Shown here one piece after another: positions 42,204-51,638 of a DNA stretch of 64,000 nucleotides (within the stretch, counting starts at the first letter, position 1; the number at the start of each line of letters is the position of its first letter). Made by a program: the position numbers and the translations under genes. Location of the stretch: NCBI GenBank assembly GCA_013376985.1, contig JACABB010000010.1, forward strand, positions 1 to 64,000, in the 5' to 3' direction. This stretch comes from Bacteroidales bacterium (GTDB taxonomy: Bacteria; Bacteroidota; Bacteroidia; Bacteroidales; Tenuifilaceae). The notes beneath the pieces are model-generated. The model made no database searches, had not been told where the DNA came from, and was given only the letters and a program-made list of their open reading frames with translations.

Positions 42204-43127
42204 ATGAAAAGAGACATTATTAAAATAGATCGCGACAAGTGTACTGGTTGTGGACTTTGCGTTAGCGGATGTCATGAGGGCGCTTTGCAAATTGTAGATA
42301 ATAAAGCGGTAATGATCAGTGAGTTAATGTGCGATGGCCTTGGTGCTTGCATTGGTGAATGCCCCGAGGGTGCAATCACAATTGAAATGCGTGAAGCAGA
42401 AGCTTATGATGAAGTGTTAACCCTTTCGAAAATGGTGGAGAATGGTAAGAATACAGTAATTGCTCACCTGAAACATCTGAAAGATCACGCTCAGAAAGAG
42501 TACATGCGTCAAGGCGTTGAATGGATGCTTGCAAATCGTAATAAAATCAATTTTAATGTAGATGAAGTAATTCAAGCAGTTCATAGCCACAATCCTAGTG
42601 CGATGAAAAATCAACAACCACAAAAACAAATATTTACAGCTATGCCAAATCATGGACACGAACACGGTAGCCCTTGCGGTTGCCCAGGTTCAGCGGAAAG
42701 AACTTTCGAGAAGCAAGGTAATGGCCCTGCAATGGTATCGGCACAATCGGAACTATCACATTGGCCAATCCAAATGCACTTGATTAACCCTCATGCTCCT
42801 CATTTTAAAGGTTCAAACCTTTTACTTGCTGCCGATTGCGTAGCATTCTCACTCGGGGGTTTTCATAGTGAGTACCTAAAAGGTAAAACCCTAGCAATTG
42901 CGTGTCCAAAACTCGATTCGAACAAGGAATCATATGTTGAGAAGATCACTGCACTTATTGAAGAGGGTGGAATTGATACGCTAACCATTATGCGTATGGA
43001 GGTTCCATGCTGTGGGGGATTGGTTCAACTTGCCAAAATGGCTGCCGATAAAGCAACTCGTAAAGTGCCAATTAAAGTTACCACGGTGGGAATTCAAGGC
43101 GATATTCTTGAAAGTGCTTGGGTGTAG
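42204..43127 (+). CDS. 4Fe-4S ferredoxin-type protein of the hcp operon
   Basis: A 307-residue iron-sulphur protein. The N-terminal ferredoxin domain has CTGCGLCVSGCHEG (CX2CX2CX3C) and CDGLGACIGECPEG, enough for two clusters. A middle segment carries SPCGCPGS, and the C-terminal half holds LAADCVAF, AIACPKLD and VPCCGGLVQLAKMA, extra conserved cysteines. Such proteins accompany hydroxylamine reductase and are likely its electron donor or redox partner. It lies 99 nt upstream of hcp and directly behind the Fnr-type operator. Confidence 0.88.
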   Translation: MKRDIIKIDRDKCTGCGLCVSGCHEGALQIVDNKAVMISELMCDGLGACIGECPEGAITIEMREAEAYDEVLTLSKMVENGKNTVIAHLKHLKDHAQKEYMRQGVEWMLANRNKINFNVDEVIQAVHSHNPSAMKNQQPQKQIFTAMPNHGHEHGSPCGCPGSAERTFEKQGNGPAMVSAQSELSHWPIQMHLINPHAPHFKGSNLLLAADCVAFSLGGFHSEYLKGKTLAIACPKLDSNKESYVEKITALIEEGGIDTLTIMRMEVPCCGGLVQLAKMAADKATRKVPIKVTTVGIQGDILESAWV

Positions 43128-43226
43128 GGAAAGTGGAAAGTGGAAAAAACAGCACAGCATCACAGTTTCAAAGTCTATATTCTAATTAACTAAATACAAA
43201 AAAACAATCAACTAAAATCTTAAAAA

Positions 43227-44873
43227 ATGAGCATGTTTTGTTATCAATGTCAAGAAGCAGCCAAAGGTACAGGCTGTAATATTAAAGGGGTTTGTGGCAA
43301 AACCGATGATCTTGCCAATATGATGGATCTACTAGTGTTCATAACCAAAGGGATATGCGTGTATAGCACAGCTCTTCGTGAACAGAAAAAGTATGAGAAT
43401 CCTATTGTGAATAAATTCGTATTCGATAGCCTATTTACAACTATCACCAATGCTAATTTCGATAAAAAGGTAATGACCGACAGGGTTACCTATGGACTAG
43501 AACTCAGAAGTATGCTTCACGATCAGGCTGCAAAGCAGAACGTAAAGGTTGATACCAGTTTCGAGGGAACAACTTGGTCAGGAAAAACTGATGAGTATGA
43601 AGCAAAATCAATATCCGTAGGTGTTCTTGCCGATACCAATGAGGATATTCGTTCTTTAAGACAGCTTGTTACTTTCGGAGTAAAGGGTATGGCTGCATAC
43701 ACCGAACATGCATATAATCTGGGTTATGAGGATGTCAATCTATATGCTTTCATGCAGAAAGCGATGGCTGATATTACCACCCAAAAGAGCATTGACGAAC
43801 TCGTTGCTCTTGTTATGGAAACTGGTAAGTTTGGTGTTACTGCAATGGCTTTGCTTGATAAGGCGAACACAACATCATATGGTAATCCCGAAATAACCAA
43901 GGTAAATATTGGTGTTGGTACAAAGCCAGGAATTCTTATAAGTGGTCACGACCTAAAGGATATGGAAGAACTGCTTGCTCAAACCGATGGTACTGGGGTT
44001 GATGTGTACACTCATAGCGAGATGCTACCTGCAAACTACTATCCAGCATTTAAAAAGTATAAGCATTTTGTAGGAAATTATGGAAGTAGTTGGTGGCGTC
44101 AGAAAGAGGAATTCGAAAGTTTTAATGGCCCAATTCTTTTCACAACAAACTGTATTGTGCCACCAAGTTCAACCGCAACTTATAAGGATCGTGTTTTCAC
44201 AACAGGGGCAGCGGGTTATCCCGGTAGCAAGCATATTCCAGAACGTACTGCTGGCAAACAAAAAAATTTTTCGGAGATAATCGAACTGGCAAAAAAATGC
44301 AAAGCACCAATTGAAATTGAGAAAGGTGAAATTATTGGTGGATTTGCTCATGCACAGGTTTTGGCTTTAGCCGATAAGGTTGTAGAAGCCGTTAAAAGCG
44401 GTGCAATTCGTAAGTTTATTGTAATGGCTGGTTGCGATGGTCGCATGAAGAGTCGTGAGTATTATACCGATTTTGCTCAGAAATTACCAAAAGATACGGT
44501 GATACTTACGGCAGGTTGTGCCAAGTATCGCTATAACAAGCTTCAACTAGGCGATATCAATGGTATTCCAAGAATATTGGATGCTGGTCAGTGCAACGAC
44601 TCCTACTCATTAGCAGTAATTGCTCTTAAGTTGAAAGAGGTTTTCCAACTAAACGATATTAATGAGTTGCCAATTGCCTATAATATTGCTTGGTACGAGC
44701 AGAAGGCTGTTATTGTTCTCCTTGCACTGCTTTATTTGGGTGTTAAAAATATTCACCTAGGGCCAACTCTTCCAGCGTTCCTATCGCCTAATGTGGCTAA
44801 AGTACTTGTCGATAGCTTTGGTATCGCAGGTATTACCACAGTTGACGAGGATATTAAACTTTTAGTAGGATAG
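43227..44873 (+). CDS. hcp: Hydroxylamine reductase (hybrid-cluster protein)
   Basis: A 548-residue hybrid-cluster protein that reduces hydroxylamine to ammonia and is linked to NO detoxification. The N-terminal [22 protein letters not shown] (CX2C-X8-C-X5-C) binds the cubane cluster of the anaerobe-type enzyme. Hybrid-cluster ligands are seen in [56 protein letters not shown] and the final EQKAV Glu/Lys region. Length and ligands are complete. It is preceded by the ferredoxin and followed by two cupins. Confidence 0.97.
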   Translation: MSMFCYQCQEAAKGTGCNIKGVCGKTDDLANMMDLLVFITKGICVYSTALREQKKYENPIVNKFVFDSLFTTITNANFDKKVMTDRVTYGLELRSMLHDQAAKQNVKVDTSFEGTTWSGKTDEYEAKSISVGVLADTNEDIRSLRQLVTFGVKGMAAYTEHAYNLGYEDVNLYAFMQKAMADITTQKSIDELVALVMETGKFGVTAMALLDKANTTSYGNPEITKVNIGVGTKPGILISGHDLKDMEELLAQTDGTGVDVYTHSEMLPANYYPAFKKYKHFVGNYGSSWWRQKEEFESFNGPILFTTNCIVPPSSTATYKDRVFTTGAAGYPGSKHIPERTAGKQKNFSEIIELAKKCKAPIEIEKGEIIGGFAHAQVLALADKVVEAVKSGAIRKFIVMAGCDGRMKSREYYTDFAQKLPKDTVILTAGCAKYRYNKLQLGDINGIPRILDAGQCNDSYSLAVIALKLKEVFQLNDINELPIAYNIAWYEQKAVIVLLALLYLGVKNIHLGPTLPAFLSPNVAKVLVDSFGIAGITTVDEDIKLLVG

Positions 44874-44884
44874 TTATTTAAACC

Positions 44885-44917
44885 AACTCAGACAGGGTTC
44901 AAAACCCTGTCTGAGTT
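44885..44917. repeat. Perfect 15-bp hairpin between hcp and cupin
   Basis: AACTCAGACAGGGTT (44885-44899), loop CAA, AACCCTGTCTGAGTT (44903-44917). It is followed by AAATAC, not by T, so it is not an intrinsic terminator. It could stabilise the hcp transcript end or be a mobile palindrome. It begins 12 nt after the hcp stop codon and ends 17 nt before the cupin start. Confidence 0.93.
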
Positions 44918-44933
44918 AAATACTTATAAAACC

Positions 44934-45272
44934 ATGAATACAAACGAATTTCCAAAAGGTAAACAATTCTGTTTTACCAACGAGGTTGAGTATGCAAGCG
45001 GTGGAATAGTAAGCAAGAATGTGCTTAAACGCCCAACTGGCAACATCTCTGTATTTGCTTTTGATAAAGGCGAAGGCCTAAGCGAACACACTGCTCCATT
45101 CGATGCAATGGTTCAAGTACTTGAGGGCAAGTCAAAAATTACTATTGGTGGCGAGCCATACGATCTTGAATCTGGTGAATCAATCATTATGCCTGCAAAT
45201 ATAACACATGCAGTTTATGCTACTGAAAGATTCAAAATGCTTTTAACGATGATTAAAGAGCCATCAATTTGA
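44934..45272 (+). CDS. Small cupin protein
   Basis: A 112-residue single-domain cupin (double-stranded beta-helix). Cupin motif 1 reads GEGLSEHTAPFDAMVQVLEGKSKITIGGE with a His and Glu, and motif 2 GESIIMPANITHAVYAT with a final His. No enzymatic class can be told from this. It is the third gene after hcp, probably co-transcribed, and the following gene is a second cupin, so the pair may sense or scavenge a product of nitrosative stress. Confidence 0.85.
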   Translation: MNTNEFPKGKQFCFTNEVEYASGGIVSKNVLKRPTGNISVFAFDKGEGLSEHTAPFDAMVQVLEGKSKITIGGEPYDLESGESIIMPANITHAVYATERFKMLLTMIKEPSI

Positions 45273-45305
45273 AATTTTGACAATTAGCCAATAACCCAAC
45301 AATCC

Positions 45306-45611
45306 ATGAAACTAACAACGCTTGAAACCGCCGAAAAAGTTCCTTTTAACCTTGATGGGCGAAAAATGTACACAAACAGTAAGGTTGAACTGATTCATTT
45401 AACACTGAAACCAAATGAAGAGATTGGGTTACATGCAAATCCTTTCGATGTTATATTCTTTATTCTTGAAGGTGAGGGTGAGATTTTTTTTGAAAACGAG
45501 AAGGTGAAGGTTCTTTCCAATACTTCAATATATGTTGAGAGGGACAAGCAACGTGGAATGCGAAACTCAGGGCAAAATACATTTCGTATTCTGGTTACAA
45601 AAGTGTTTTAA
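45306..45611 (+). CDS. Second small cupin protein
   Basis: A 101-residue cupin with LTLKPNEEIGLHANPFDVIFFILEGEGEIFFENE and NTSIYVERDKQRGMRNSGQNTFRILVTKVF. It keeps one motif-1 His but lacks the second His at the usual place in motif 2. Such metal-poor cupins can be non-enzymatic. It follows the first cupin by 33 nt and ends the operon. Confidence 0.8.
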   Translation: MKLTTLETAEKVPFNLDGRKMYTNSKVELIHLTLKPNEEIGLHANPFDVIFFILEGEGEIFFENEKVKVLSNTSIYVERDKQRGMRNSGQNTFRILVTKVF

Positions 45612-46019
45612 TAGTCAGATTACAATGCCTTTTGGTTAATATTTGTAATTTTTGCTTGGCCACAAAAAACAAAAAATATCCACGAGACGCGCAAAGTGAA
45701 TTACTATTCTGTTTTAGGATTAGTGGAGAAAAGTATTTTTGTATCATTCTTTTTGTTGTTGACTAAAAGACCACGAAGAAAAAAGATGCAAAGAGTGCAA
45801 ATAAATGATATTTTAGATACGCTTTTTCAGCAAGTTTAGTCCGGAGGCTAAATTTGGAGAGGAGATTGGATCTCCTTTTGTTTTTATGTAAAAATCATAC
45901 TTTTCTTTAGATTAAACCAAATTTTTATAATAAGTAAGTCGAAAATAAGTTTAGTAAAAACAGAATTCTTTTATAATTTTAGTGTTGATTTTGGAATCGA
46001 CTTAAAAGATATAAATAAA
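45612..46019. other. Intergenic region with CGCAAAG-type words
   Basis: 408 nt without a supported gene. It holds two copies of a degenerate element: CCACGAGACGCGCAAAGTGAAT (about 45680-45701) and CCACGAAGAAAAAAGATGCAAAGAGTGC (about 45771-45798). A terminator-like hairpin follows at 45861-45885. Near 45836 TTTAG-TCCGGAGG-CTAAA is another small stem. Confidence 0.6.
45861..45885 (+). terminator. Rho-independent terminator candidate
   Basis: GGAGAT-TGG-ATCTCC (45861-45875) followed by TTTTGTTTTT. It is 250 nt after the last cupin gene and may end that operon. Confidence 0.7.
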
Positions 46020-46793
46020 ATGGCTATGGAAAAAGATGATGATAGCGATGTTGATATGTCTGTTCAAGAACAGTGGTATGTCGATTATGAGTTATTACTA
46101 TATCCTGAGATTAGAGAGTACGTTAAGGATAGTGACGTTTTAATTTTCTTGCTTCATCATCGTTACCAATTGTTAGTGGAGCATCTTATACCAGCAATAC
46201 GAAAAGTTATGCGGGAGCAATATCCCCTTATTGCTGCTGAGAAACGCCCTCTTGTGCTTGAAAGAATAGAAGAGATTATCCAGATGACAGTAGAAGAAGT
46301 AATCTTTGATATGTTTAACCTCGAAATAGGTCAATCCATAGGAGTTAATGTGCGTGAAAAGTATCCGGAACTTGACGAATGGGTTGAGTTTTATTGTCGC
46401 CCAGCTAAGCCAAAATTTATTGACGACTCTCTTAGAGAAAGAATGCCATGGCTAACCGATGAGCAGTGGGATAAGATAAAGGAGGAGAATATACAGGAGA
46501 CACTTGATGCGTTTAATTGGAAAACGAAACGGATTTTTGATTTTATTAATGCTGTTCAATGCGTATTTATTGAGTACTACCCTCAGTTACTTAATCTAAA
46601 TAGCGATGAATGGGTTATTTATGCAGTTAATGTTCGTGATACGCATACGGATTATCTTATACAATGTGAGGATATGGAGTGTTTTATAGAGGCAGGCTTT
46701 CCCCAGCAGGATATCAAACTTCCTTATAAGGAGCTTAGAGAAAAGATAGATGAGTACCTGAGAAATAAATGGAATATTAAAAGTAAGGTTTAA
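46020..46793 (+). CDS. Hypothetical acidic protein (257 aa)
   Basis: I do not recognise this protein. It is soluble, Asp/Glu-rich at the N-terminus (EKDDDSDVDMSVQEQWYVDYELL), with several amphipathic helices (YRYQLLVEHLIPAIRKVMREQ-like), and has the Trp/Tyr-rich stretch RMPWLTDEQWDKIKEE (about 140-155). No signal peptide, membrane helix or cofactor motif is visible. The start ATG 46020 is followed by a second ATG two codons later. It stands alone between the hcp operon and the KAS III gene. It behaves like a real gene: no internal stops, good codon use and a clear start. Confidence 0.7.
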   Translation: MAMEKDDDSDVDMSVQEQWYVDYELLLYPEIREYVKDSDVLIFLLHHRYQLLVEHLIPAIRKVMREQYPLIAAEKRPLVLERIEEIIQMTVEEVIFDMFNLEIGQSIGVNVREKYPELDEWVEFYCRPAKPKFIDDSLRERMPWLTDEQWDKIKEENIQETLDAFNWKTKRIFDFINAVQCVFIEYYPQLLNLNSDEWVIYAVNVRDTHTDYLIQCEDMECFIEAGFPQQDIKLPYKELREKIDEYLRNKWNIKSKV

Positions 46794-47087
46794 CGATGAT
46801 TGTTTCACGTTGGTTTTTCCATAGAACGTTATTTCTTTTCTTTTATTAAACAACCAAAACCTGTTGATACAATATTGTGTTTGTTCATCTATTCCAATGC
46901 TTTTTCAAATTCTAATTCTGTAAACTGCAAGAAACTATTGGATTCTAGTAAAAAAAATTTGTATCCCTACATAAGTCTGGCAATTAACATAGGAGACCTT
47001 AAGAGGCAATAGGTTAAAAAATTATATCAGAGGCAAAAAAACAACAGAACTCGTAAACTTGTCAGGGTTTTATTAAAAGGAAGTTAC

Positions 47088-48164
47088 TTAAGCTCTGTAA
47101 ACAAATGCGTTAATACTCATACCAGCACCTACCGATGCAAAAATTAGGATATCTCCCTTATTAATGTTATGTTCAGGTAATTGACCCTTAAGAATCATAT
47201 CATAAAGCGTTGGCACTGTAGCTACAGAGCTATTTCCTAGTTCGTGGATATTCATTGGCATTATCTTATCGGGGATTTCACGAATTTGATATAGTTTATA
47301 GAAACGTTGGATTATGGCATCATCCATCTTCTCATTTGCCTGATGAATTAATATTTTTTTAACTTGTTCAATAGGAATCCCTGATTTATCCAAAGCCGCT
47401 TTCATCGCCAAAGGAACATTTGAAAGCGAATACTCATATATCTTACGACCAAGCATTTTGATATATCGGATTTTAGGATCGCTCTCAGGAGCATTCGATT
47501 TACCAAGATATAGATAATAAGCCTCTTCTTTTGAATGCGAAACCATTGCCGATGATAGTATCCCTGTCTTCTCTTTCGATTCCACTCTCTCTATTATTGT
47601 AGCACCTGCTCCATCGGAAAAAATCATTGAATCCCTATCGTATTTATCCACTACACGGGAAAGGGCATCAGCACCAATCACAAGGCAGCGCTTTGCAAGT
47701 CCCGATTTGATATAGCTGTCTGCTTGAATTACCCCCTGTATCCATCCAGGACAACCAAATATAATATCGTATGGTATACACGATGGGTTTGATATATTTA
47801 AATTGTGTTTTACCCTTGAAGCTATGCTCGGTAGTGTATCTGTTTGAATTGTATCTTTAATTACATCTCCAAAATTTTGAGCCATAATAATCTGATCAAT
47901 CGTTTCGCGATCGATCCCGGCATCCTCTATCGCTCTTTCTGCAGCAATAGTGGCGATATCCGATGCCGTTTGATCCTTTTTAACCCAACGGCGCTCTCTA
48001 ATTCCAGTAATATCTCTGAATTTTTCAACTACCTCATGACCGCTGCCATCTATAGATGTTTCATCTTTTTCATAGAATTTATTTCTACTGAAATGCAAAT
48101 TCAAAACTTTTACTTCGGGTATGTAACAACCTGTTCCAGTTATGATTGTGTTAATATATTTCAT
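47088..48164 (-). CDS. 3-oxoacyl-ACP synthase III family protein (FabH-like)
   Basis: A 358-residue thiolase-fold enzyme. The catalytic Cys is in FGCPGWIQGVIQ (about residue 138), the His in ILIHQANEKMDDAI, and the Asn in ELGNSSVATVPTLYDMIL, completing the Cys-His-Asn triad of KAS III. FSDGAGATIIERV and the GASVGAGMSINAFVYR-like end are typical. It lacks neighbours that would identify its substrate. Bacteroidota often have several FabH paralogues, so housekeeping FabH and a specialised synthase are both possible. Confidence 0.88.
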   Translation of the reverse strand: MKYINTIITGTGCYIPEVKVLNLHFSRNKFYEKDETSIDGSGHEVVEKFRDITGIRERRWVKKDQTASDIATIAAERAIEDAGIDRETIDQIIMAQNFGDVIKDTIQTDTLPSIASRVKHNLNISNPSCIPYDIIFGCPGWIQGVIQADSYIKSGLAKRCLVIGADALSRVVDKYDRDSMIFSDGAGATIIERVESKEKTGILSSAMVSHSKEEAYYLYLGKSNAPESDPKIRYIKMLGRKIYEYSLSNVPLAMKAALDKSGIPIEQVKKILIHQANEKMDDAIIQRFYKLYQIREIPDKIMPMNIHELGNSSVATVPTLYDMILKGQLPEHNINKGDILIFASVGAGMSINAFVYRA

Positions 48165-48315
48165 GATGAAAAAATTAAACGTACGATTAAAATAGCAAAA
48201 AAACGTTGCAAGTTAACACAAAAATTATCGAAAATGCAAATTGTTAAACTTGAAAATGGATGTATATTGTTAATAATCCTTAAAAAACGAACTCGGATTG
48301 TTCTGAAAATTGAAT

Positions 48316-48323
48316 TAACTTTG
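48316..48323 (+). promoter_or_regulatory. Bacteroidota -7 element of the aldolase gene
   Basis: TAACTTTG fits TAnnTTTG and is 37 nt before the ATG at 48360. Confidence 0.5.
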
Positions 48324-48359
48324 TCCCGTCCAAATGAATAATCATAAATCAAATATATC

Positions 48360-49016
48360 ATGAAATTTTTTATTGATACAGCAAATCTTGATCAAATTAG
48401 AGAGGCTAATGATCTCGGAGTTCTTGATGGTGTTACAACAAACCCATCTTTAATGGCCAAAGAGAATATTAAAGGAGAGGCAAATATTAAAAAACATTAC
48501 GTTGATATTTGTAATATTGTAAAGGGTGATGTGAGTGCCGAGGTAATTGCCCTTGATTATGAAGGAATGATTCGTGAAGGTAAAGAACTAGCAGCGTTAC
48601 ATCCTCAGATTGTTGTTAAGGTGCCAATTACAAAGGATGGAATTAAGGCTATTAAATATTTTAGTGATCATGGTATTCGTACCAACTGTACGTTAGTTTT
48701 CTCCGTTGGACAAGCTTTGCTTGCTGCAAAGGCTGGTGCAACTTATGTTTCACCATTTATTGGCCGTTTGGACGATGTTTCTACCGATGGGGTTGAACTT
48801 ATTCGTCAGATTGTTGATGTATACAATTACTATGAGTATGAAACTAAAGTACTTGCAGCATCAATTCGTCATACAATGCATATTATTCAATGCCTTGAGG
48901 CTGGTGCTGATGTATCAACCTGTCCTTTGAGTGCAATCTTAGGTTTACTCAACCATCCGCTTACCGATATTGGGTTAAAAAAATTCCTTGAGGATTATAA
49001 AAAAGTAAATGGTTAA
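48360..49016 (+). CDS. fsa: Transaldolase / fructose-6-phosphate aldolase (MipB/TalC type)
   Basis: A 218-residue small transaldolase-family barrel. [32 protein letters not shown] is the standard N-terminus. The Schiff-base lysine lies in [10 protein letters not shown] (about residue 85), and [32 protein letters not shown] is the family signature. ASIRHTMHI follows. This size class includes true transaldolase (TalC) and fructose-6-phosphate aldolase; sequence alone does not separate them here. A non-oxidative pentose pathway role is more usual in Bacteroidota. Confidence 0.92.
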   Translation: MKFFIDTANLDQIREANDLGVLDGVTTNPSLMAKENIKGEANIKKHYVDICNIVKGDVSAEVIALDYEGMIREGKELAALHPQIVVKVPITKDGIKAIKYFSDHGIRTNCTLVFSVGQALLAAKAGATYVSPFIGRLDDVSTDGVELIRQIVDVYNYYEYETKVLAASIRHTMHIIQCLEAGADVSTCPLSAILGLLNHPLTDIGLKKFLEDYKKVNG

Positions 49017-49073
49017 TAACCTAACAAGTTAGTAAAATCCAAAACTTGCAGTTGTTACCATTTTTTAAAACGA

Positions 49074-49685
49074 ATGTTAATAAAAATCTACCCACAGAAT
49101 CCTAACCCGCGTGAAATATCTCGTGTGGTTGGGGTTTTGCGCAATGGGGGAATTATCATTTACCCTACCGATACCGTTTATGGTTTAGGATGCGATATTA
49201 CTAATCAAAAGGCTGTCGAAAAGATAATCAGATTAAAGGGTTTAAAAGCCAAAGAAGCTCACTTTTCTTTCATCTGCTCTGACCTTGGGCACATTGCTGA
49301 TTTTGCAAAGGTTGATAATCCTACCTTTAAGTTGATGAAAAAAAATCTCCCAGGGCCTTTTACATTCATTCTCCCTGGGTTAAACAAAGTTCCGGATTAT
49401 TTTATCAGCAAGAGAAAAACTGTAGGCATTAGAATTCCCAGTAATAACATACCAATTGAGATTGTAAAAGAGTTGGGTAACCCTATTCTAACCACTTCAA
49501 TTAAGGACGATGATGATGTTGTTGAATATACAACCGATCCAGAATTAATTCATGAACGGTATCAGAATTTGGTTGATATTGTTATTGATGGTGGCTATGG
49601 CGATAATATTCCTTCAACAGTTGTAGACTGCACATCCGATGAACCTGAGATAGTAAGGTTGGGTAAAGGAGAACTGGTTTTTTAG
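49074..49685 (+). CDS. Threonylcarbamoyl-AMP synthase (Sua5/YrdC/TsaC family)
   Basis: A 203-residue YrdC-fold enzyme that makes threonylcarbamoyl-AMP for the t6A37 modification of tRNA. Motifs: GGIIIYPTDTVYGLGCDI (about 24-41), KxKxxxxPFSxIC-like AHFSFICSDL, LPGPFTFILPG, TVGIRIPSNNI and LTTSIK. No C-terminal Sua5 domain, so it is the short form. It follows fsa by 57 nt. Confidence 0.93.
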   Translation: MLIKIYPQNPNPREISRVVGVLRNGGIIIYPTDTVYGLGCDITNQKAVEKIIRLKGLKAKEAHFSFICSDLGHIADFAKVDNPTFKLMKKNLPGPFTFILPGLNKVPDYFISKRKTVGIRIPSNNIPIEIVKELGNPILTTSIKDDDDVVEYTTDPELIHERYQNLVDIVIDGGYGDNIPSTVVDCTSDEPEIVRLGKGELVF

Positions 49686-49808
49686 TCTGAAGGCAGGAGA
49701 AGGAAATCAGAAGAAGTAAGACTAAATACTAAATTTCCATATAAGCTACGCTCATAACCATTTTCACCATCCACTAACGACTAACAACTGTCAACGAGTG
49801 ACTAATAA

Positions 49809-50405
49809 ATGTCCATATTTTCACATATAACACTAGCAATACTTGCCGGAGGGAAGGCTTCGAGGATAGGCGGTAGGAATAAAGCGCTACTTGAGATCGA
49901 TGGAATTACTTTTATTCAGAGAATACACCAAACCTTAAGCCCCGTCTTTAGTAAAATAATTGTTATTTCTAATGATATTATCGACTTTGGTATTGACAGC
50001 ATAGTGGTTTACCCTGATATCATCATGGGGATTGGACCTCTTGGTGGAATACATAGCGCTTTAGTAAACTCAACGGATTCAGCAATCTTTGTTGTTTCGT
50101 GTGATATGCCATTTGTAGATTCAAAAATTGCTGCCAATATGTCATCTGAATTTCTTAAAAATAAGCCAGACATCCTTGTTCCATTAATTGGCTCACACAA
50201 AGAACCTCTTTTTGCCCTATACTCAAAATCTTTAATTAGACAGATAGAATTAATGGTGAATTCAACCGATGGACGATCAGTGACAGATTTATTTCCAATT
50301 TCAAAAACTCTTTTTTACAACATTTCCGAAAACCTAGAAGTTAAAAAATGTTTTACAAATATTAACTCATTTGATGATTTTAAGGATTTGTCATTTCATC
50401 TATGA
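49809..50405 (+). CDS. mobA: Molybdenum cofactor guanylyltransferase (MobA family)
   Basis: A 198-residue nucleotidyltransferase fold: TLAILAGGKASRIGGRNKALLEIDG (nucleotide loop), MGIGPLGGIHSALV and VSCDMPFVDSKIA (metal-binding Asp). MobA attaches GMP to molybdopterin to form the bis-MGD cofactor. No other molybdenum gene is in the window; the phylogenetically close MobA-like NTP transferases cannot be excluded. It is isolated, with a word-repeat gap (49686-49808, including AACAACTGTCAACGAGTGACTAA) in front. Confidence 0.88.
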   Translation: MSIFSHITLAILAGGKASRIGGRNKALLEIDGITFIQRIHQTLSPVFSKIIVISNDIIDFGIDSIVVYPDIIMGIGPLGGIHSALVNSTDSAIFVVSCDMPFVDSKIAANMSSEFLKNKPDILVPLIGSHKEPLFALYSKSLIRQIELMVNSTDGRSVTDLFPISKTLFYNISENLEVKKCFTNINSFDDFKDLSFHL

Positions 50406-50545
50406 TATTGTAAGCCTTTTCAAGGTTATTTCAGAATATTTTATATTTAAGCGCATCATTAAATTTCATTTTTTCTAAATCAATCGATTGCGTTAAAAAA
50501 GTTAGCAAACTGGGTTGTTATATTTTATGGATTACCATTTTTATT

Positions 50546-50553
50546 TACCTTTG
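50546..50553 (+). promoter_or_regulatory. Bacteroidota -7 element of gapA
   Basis: TACCTTTG fits TAnnTTTG and lies 45 nt before the start codon. It is the same octamer as in front of rpe. Confidence 0.6.
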
Positions 50554-50598
50554 GAGGGAATAATTAAACCAATATATTAAACAATAAAATATTTAGCT

Positions 50599-51603
50599 AT
50601 GGCAAAAATAAAAGTAGCTATTAACGGATTTGGTCGTATTGGACGTAACGTTTTCAAGATTGCGCTTGAGAGACCTGAACTTGTTGTAGTGGGTATTAAC
50701 GATCTAACAGACACCAAAACTTTAGCTCACCTTTTAAAATACGATTCAACTCAAGGACGTTTTAACGGGAAAGTTGAGTTTGATGCGGAAAATCTTATCG
50801 TTAACGGTGTTAAATACCGGGTACATGCGGATAAAGCACCTATTAACATTAAGTGGAATGAAACTCCAGATGTTGTAATAGAGTCAACAGGAATTTTCAC
50901 CAAACGCGAAAGCGAAAAAGGTGGATACGGTGATCATATTAAAAATGGTGCAAAGAAGGTTATCCTAACAGTTCCTTCGAAGGATGAAATTGATAGAATG
51001 ATTGTACTTGGGGTTAATGATGCAGATCTAAGACCTGAGGATAAATGTATTTCTAATGCAAGTTGCACAACTAACTGCTTGGCTCCTGTAGTTAAAATTC
51101 TAAATGATGTTTTTGGTGTAGAACGTGGATTCATGAACACTATTCACTCTTACACAAACGATCAACGTATATTAGATGCACCTCATAGTGATCTTCGTCG
51201 TGCACGTTCATGCGCTTTATCACAAATTCCAACCACTACTGGTGCTGCAAAGGCTGTAGGAAAAATTATTCCTGAACTTAAGGGTAAAATTGATGGCACG
51301 TCTGTTCGCGTTCCAACACCAACAGGATCCTTGGTTGATTTTACTGCTGTTCTTAAGAAAGAGGCTACTAAGGATGAAATAAATGCTGCTATGAAAAAAG
51401 CTGCAGAGGGAGCAATGCTAGGTATTATTGAATATACAGAAGATCCTATTGTTTCAGTTGATGTTATACACAATACCCATTCAGCCATTTTTGATGCACA
51501 AAGTACGATGGTGAATGGTAATATGATTAAAGTATTTGCTTGGTACGATAACGAATGGGGTTACTCATGTCGTGTTGTGGATCTTATTAAGAAACTTTTC
51601 TAA
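50599..51603 (+). CDS. gapA: Glyceraldehyde-3-phosphate dehydrogenase, type I
   Basis: The 334-residue glycolytic enzyme has IKVAINGFGRIGRNVFK (Rossmann), ISNASCTTNCLAPVVK with the catalytic Cys (about residue 155), the HSYTNDQ loop with its catalytic His, LRRARSCALSQIPTTTGAAKAVG, RVPTPTGSLVDF and WYDNEWGYSCRVVDL. Length and motifs are canonical. Codon use is strongly adapted, in line with high expression. It is monocistronic, ended by the hairpin at 51612. Confidence 0.97.
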   Translation: MAKIKVAINGFGRIGRNVFKIALERPELVVVGINDLTDTKTLAHLLKYDSTQGRFNGKVEFDAENLIVNGVKYRVHADKAPINIKWNETPDVVIESTGIFTKRESEKGGYGDHIKNGAKKVILTVPSKDEIDRMIVLGVNDADLRPEDKCISNASCTTNCLAPVVKILNDVFGVERGFMNTIHSYTNDQRILDAPHSDLRRARSCALSQIPTTTGAAKAVGKIIPELKGKIDGTSVRVPTPTGSLVDFTAVLKKEATKDEINAAMKKAAEGAMLGIIEYTEDPIVSVDVIHNTHSAIFDAQSTMVNGNMIKVFAWYDNEWGYSCRVVDLIKKLF

Positions 51604-51611
51604 AAAGTTTA

Positions 51612-51638
51612 AACCCTGGAAAATTCCAGGGTTTTTTA
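51612..51638 (+). terminator. Rho-independent terminator of gapA
   Basis: AACCCTGGAA (51612-51621) pairs with TTCCAGGGTT (51624-51633), followed by six T. It sits between convergent genes and its complement also has a few T, so it may partly serve the phosphatase gene too. Confidence 0.92.

Noticed and set aside
46800-47012. 70-residue frame after the unknown gene
   Set aside because: It starts with TTG, is low-complexity and Phe/Asn-rich without a plausible start context; the frame appears by chance in AT-rich DNA.
47844-48341. 165-residue plus-strand frame opposite the KAS III gene
   Set aside because: It is mainly antisense to the conserved synthase frame; its non-overlapping end is low-complexity.
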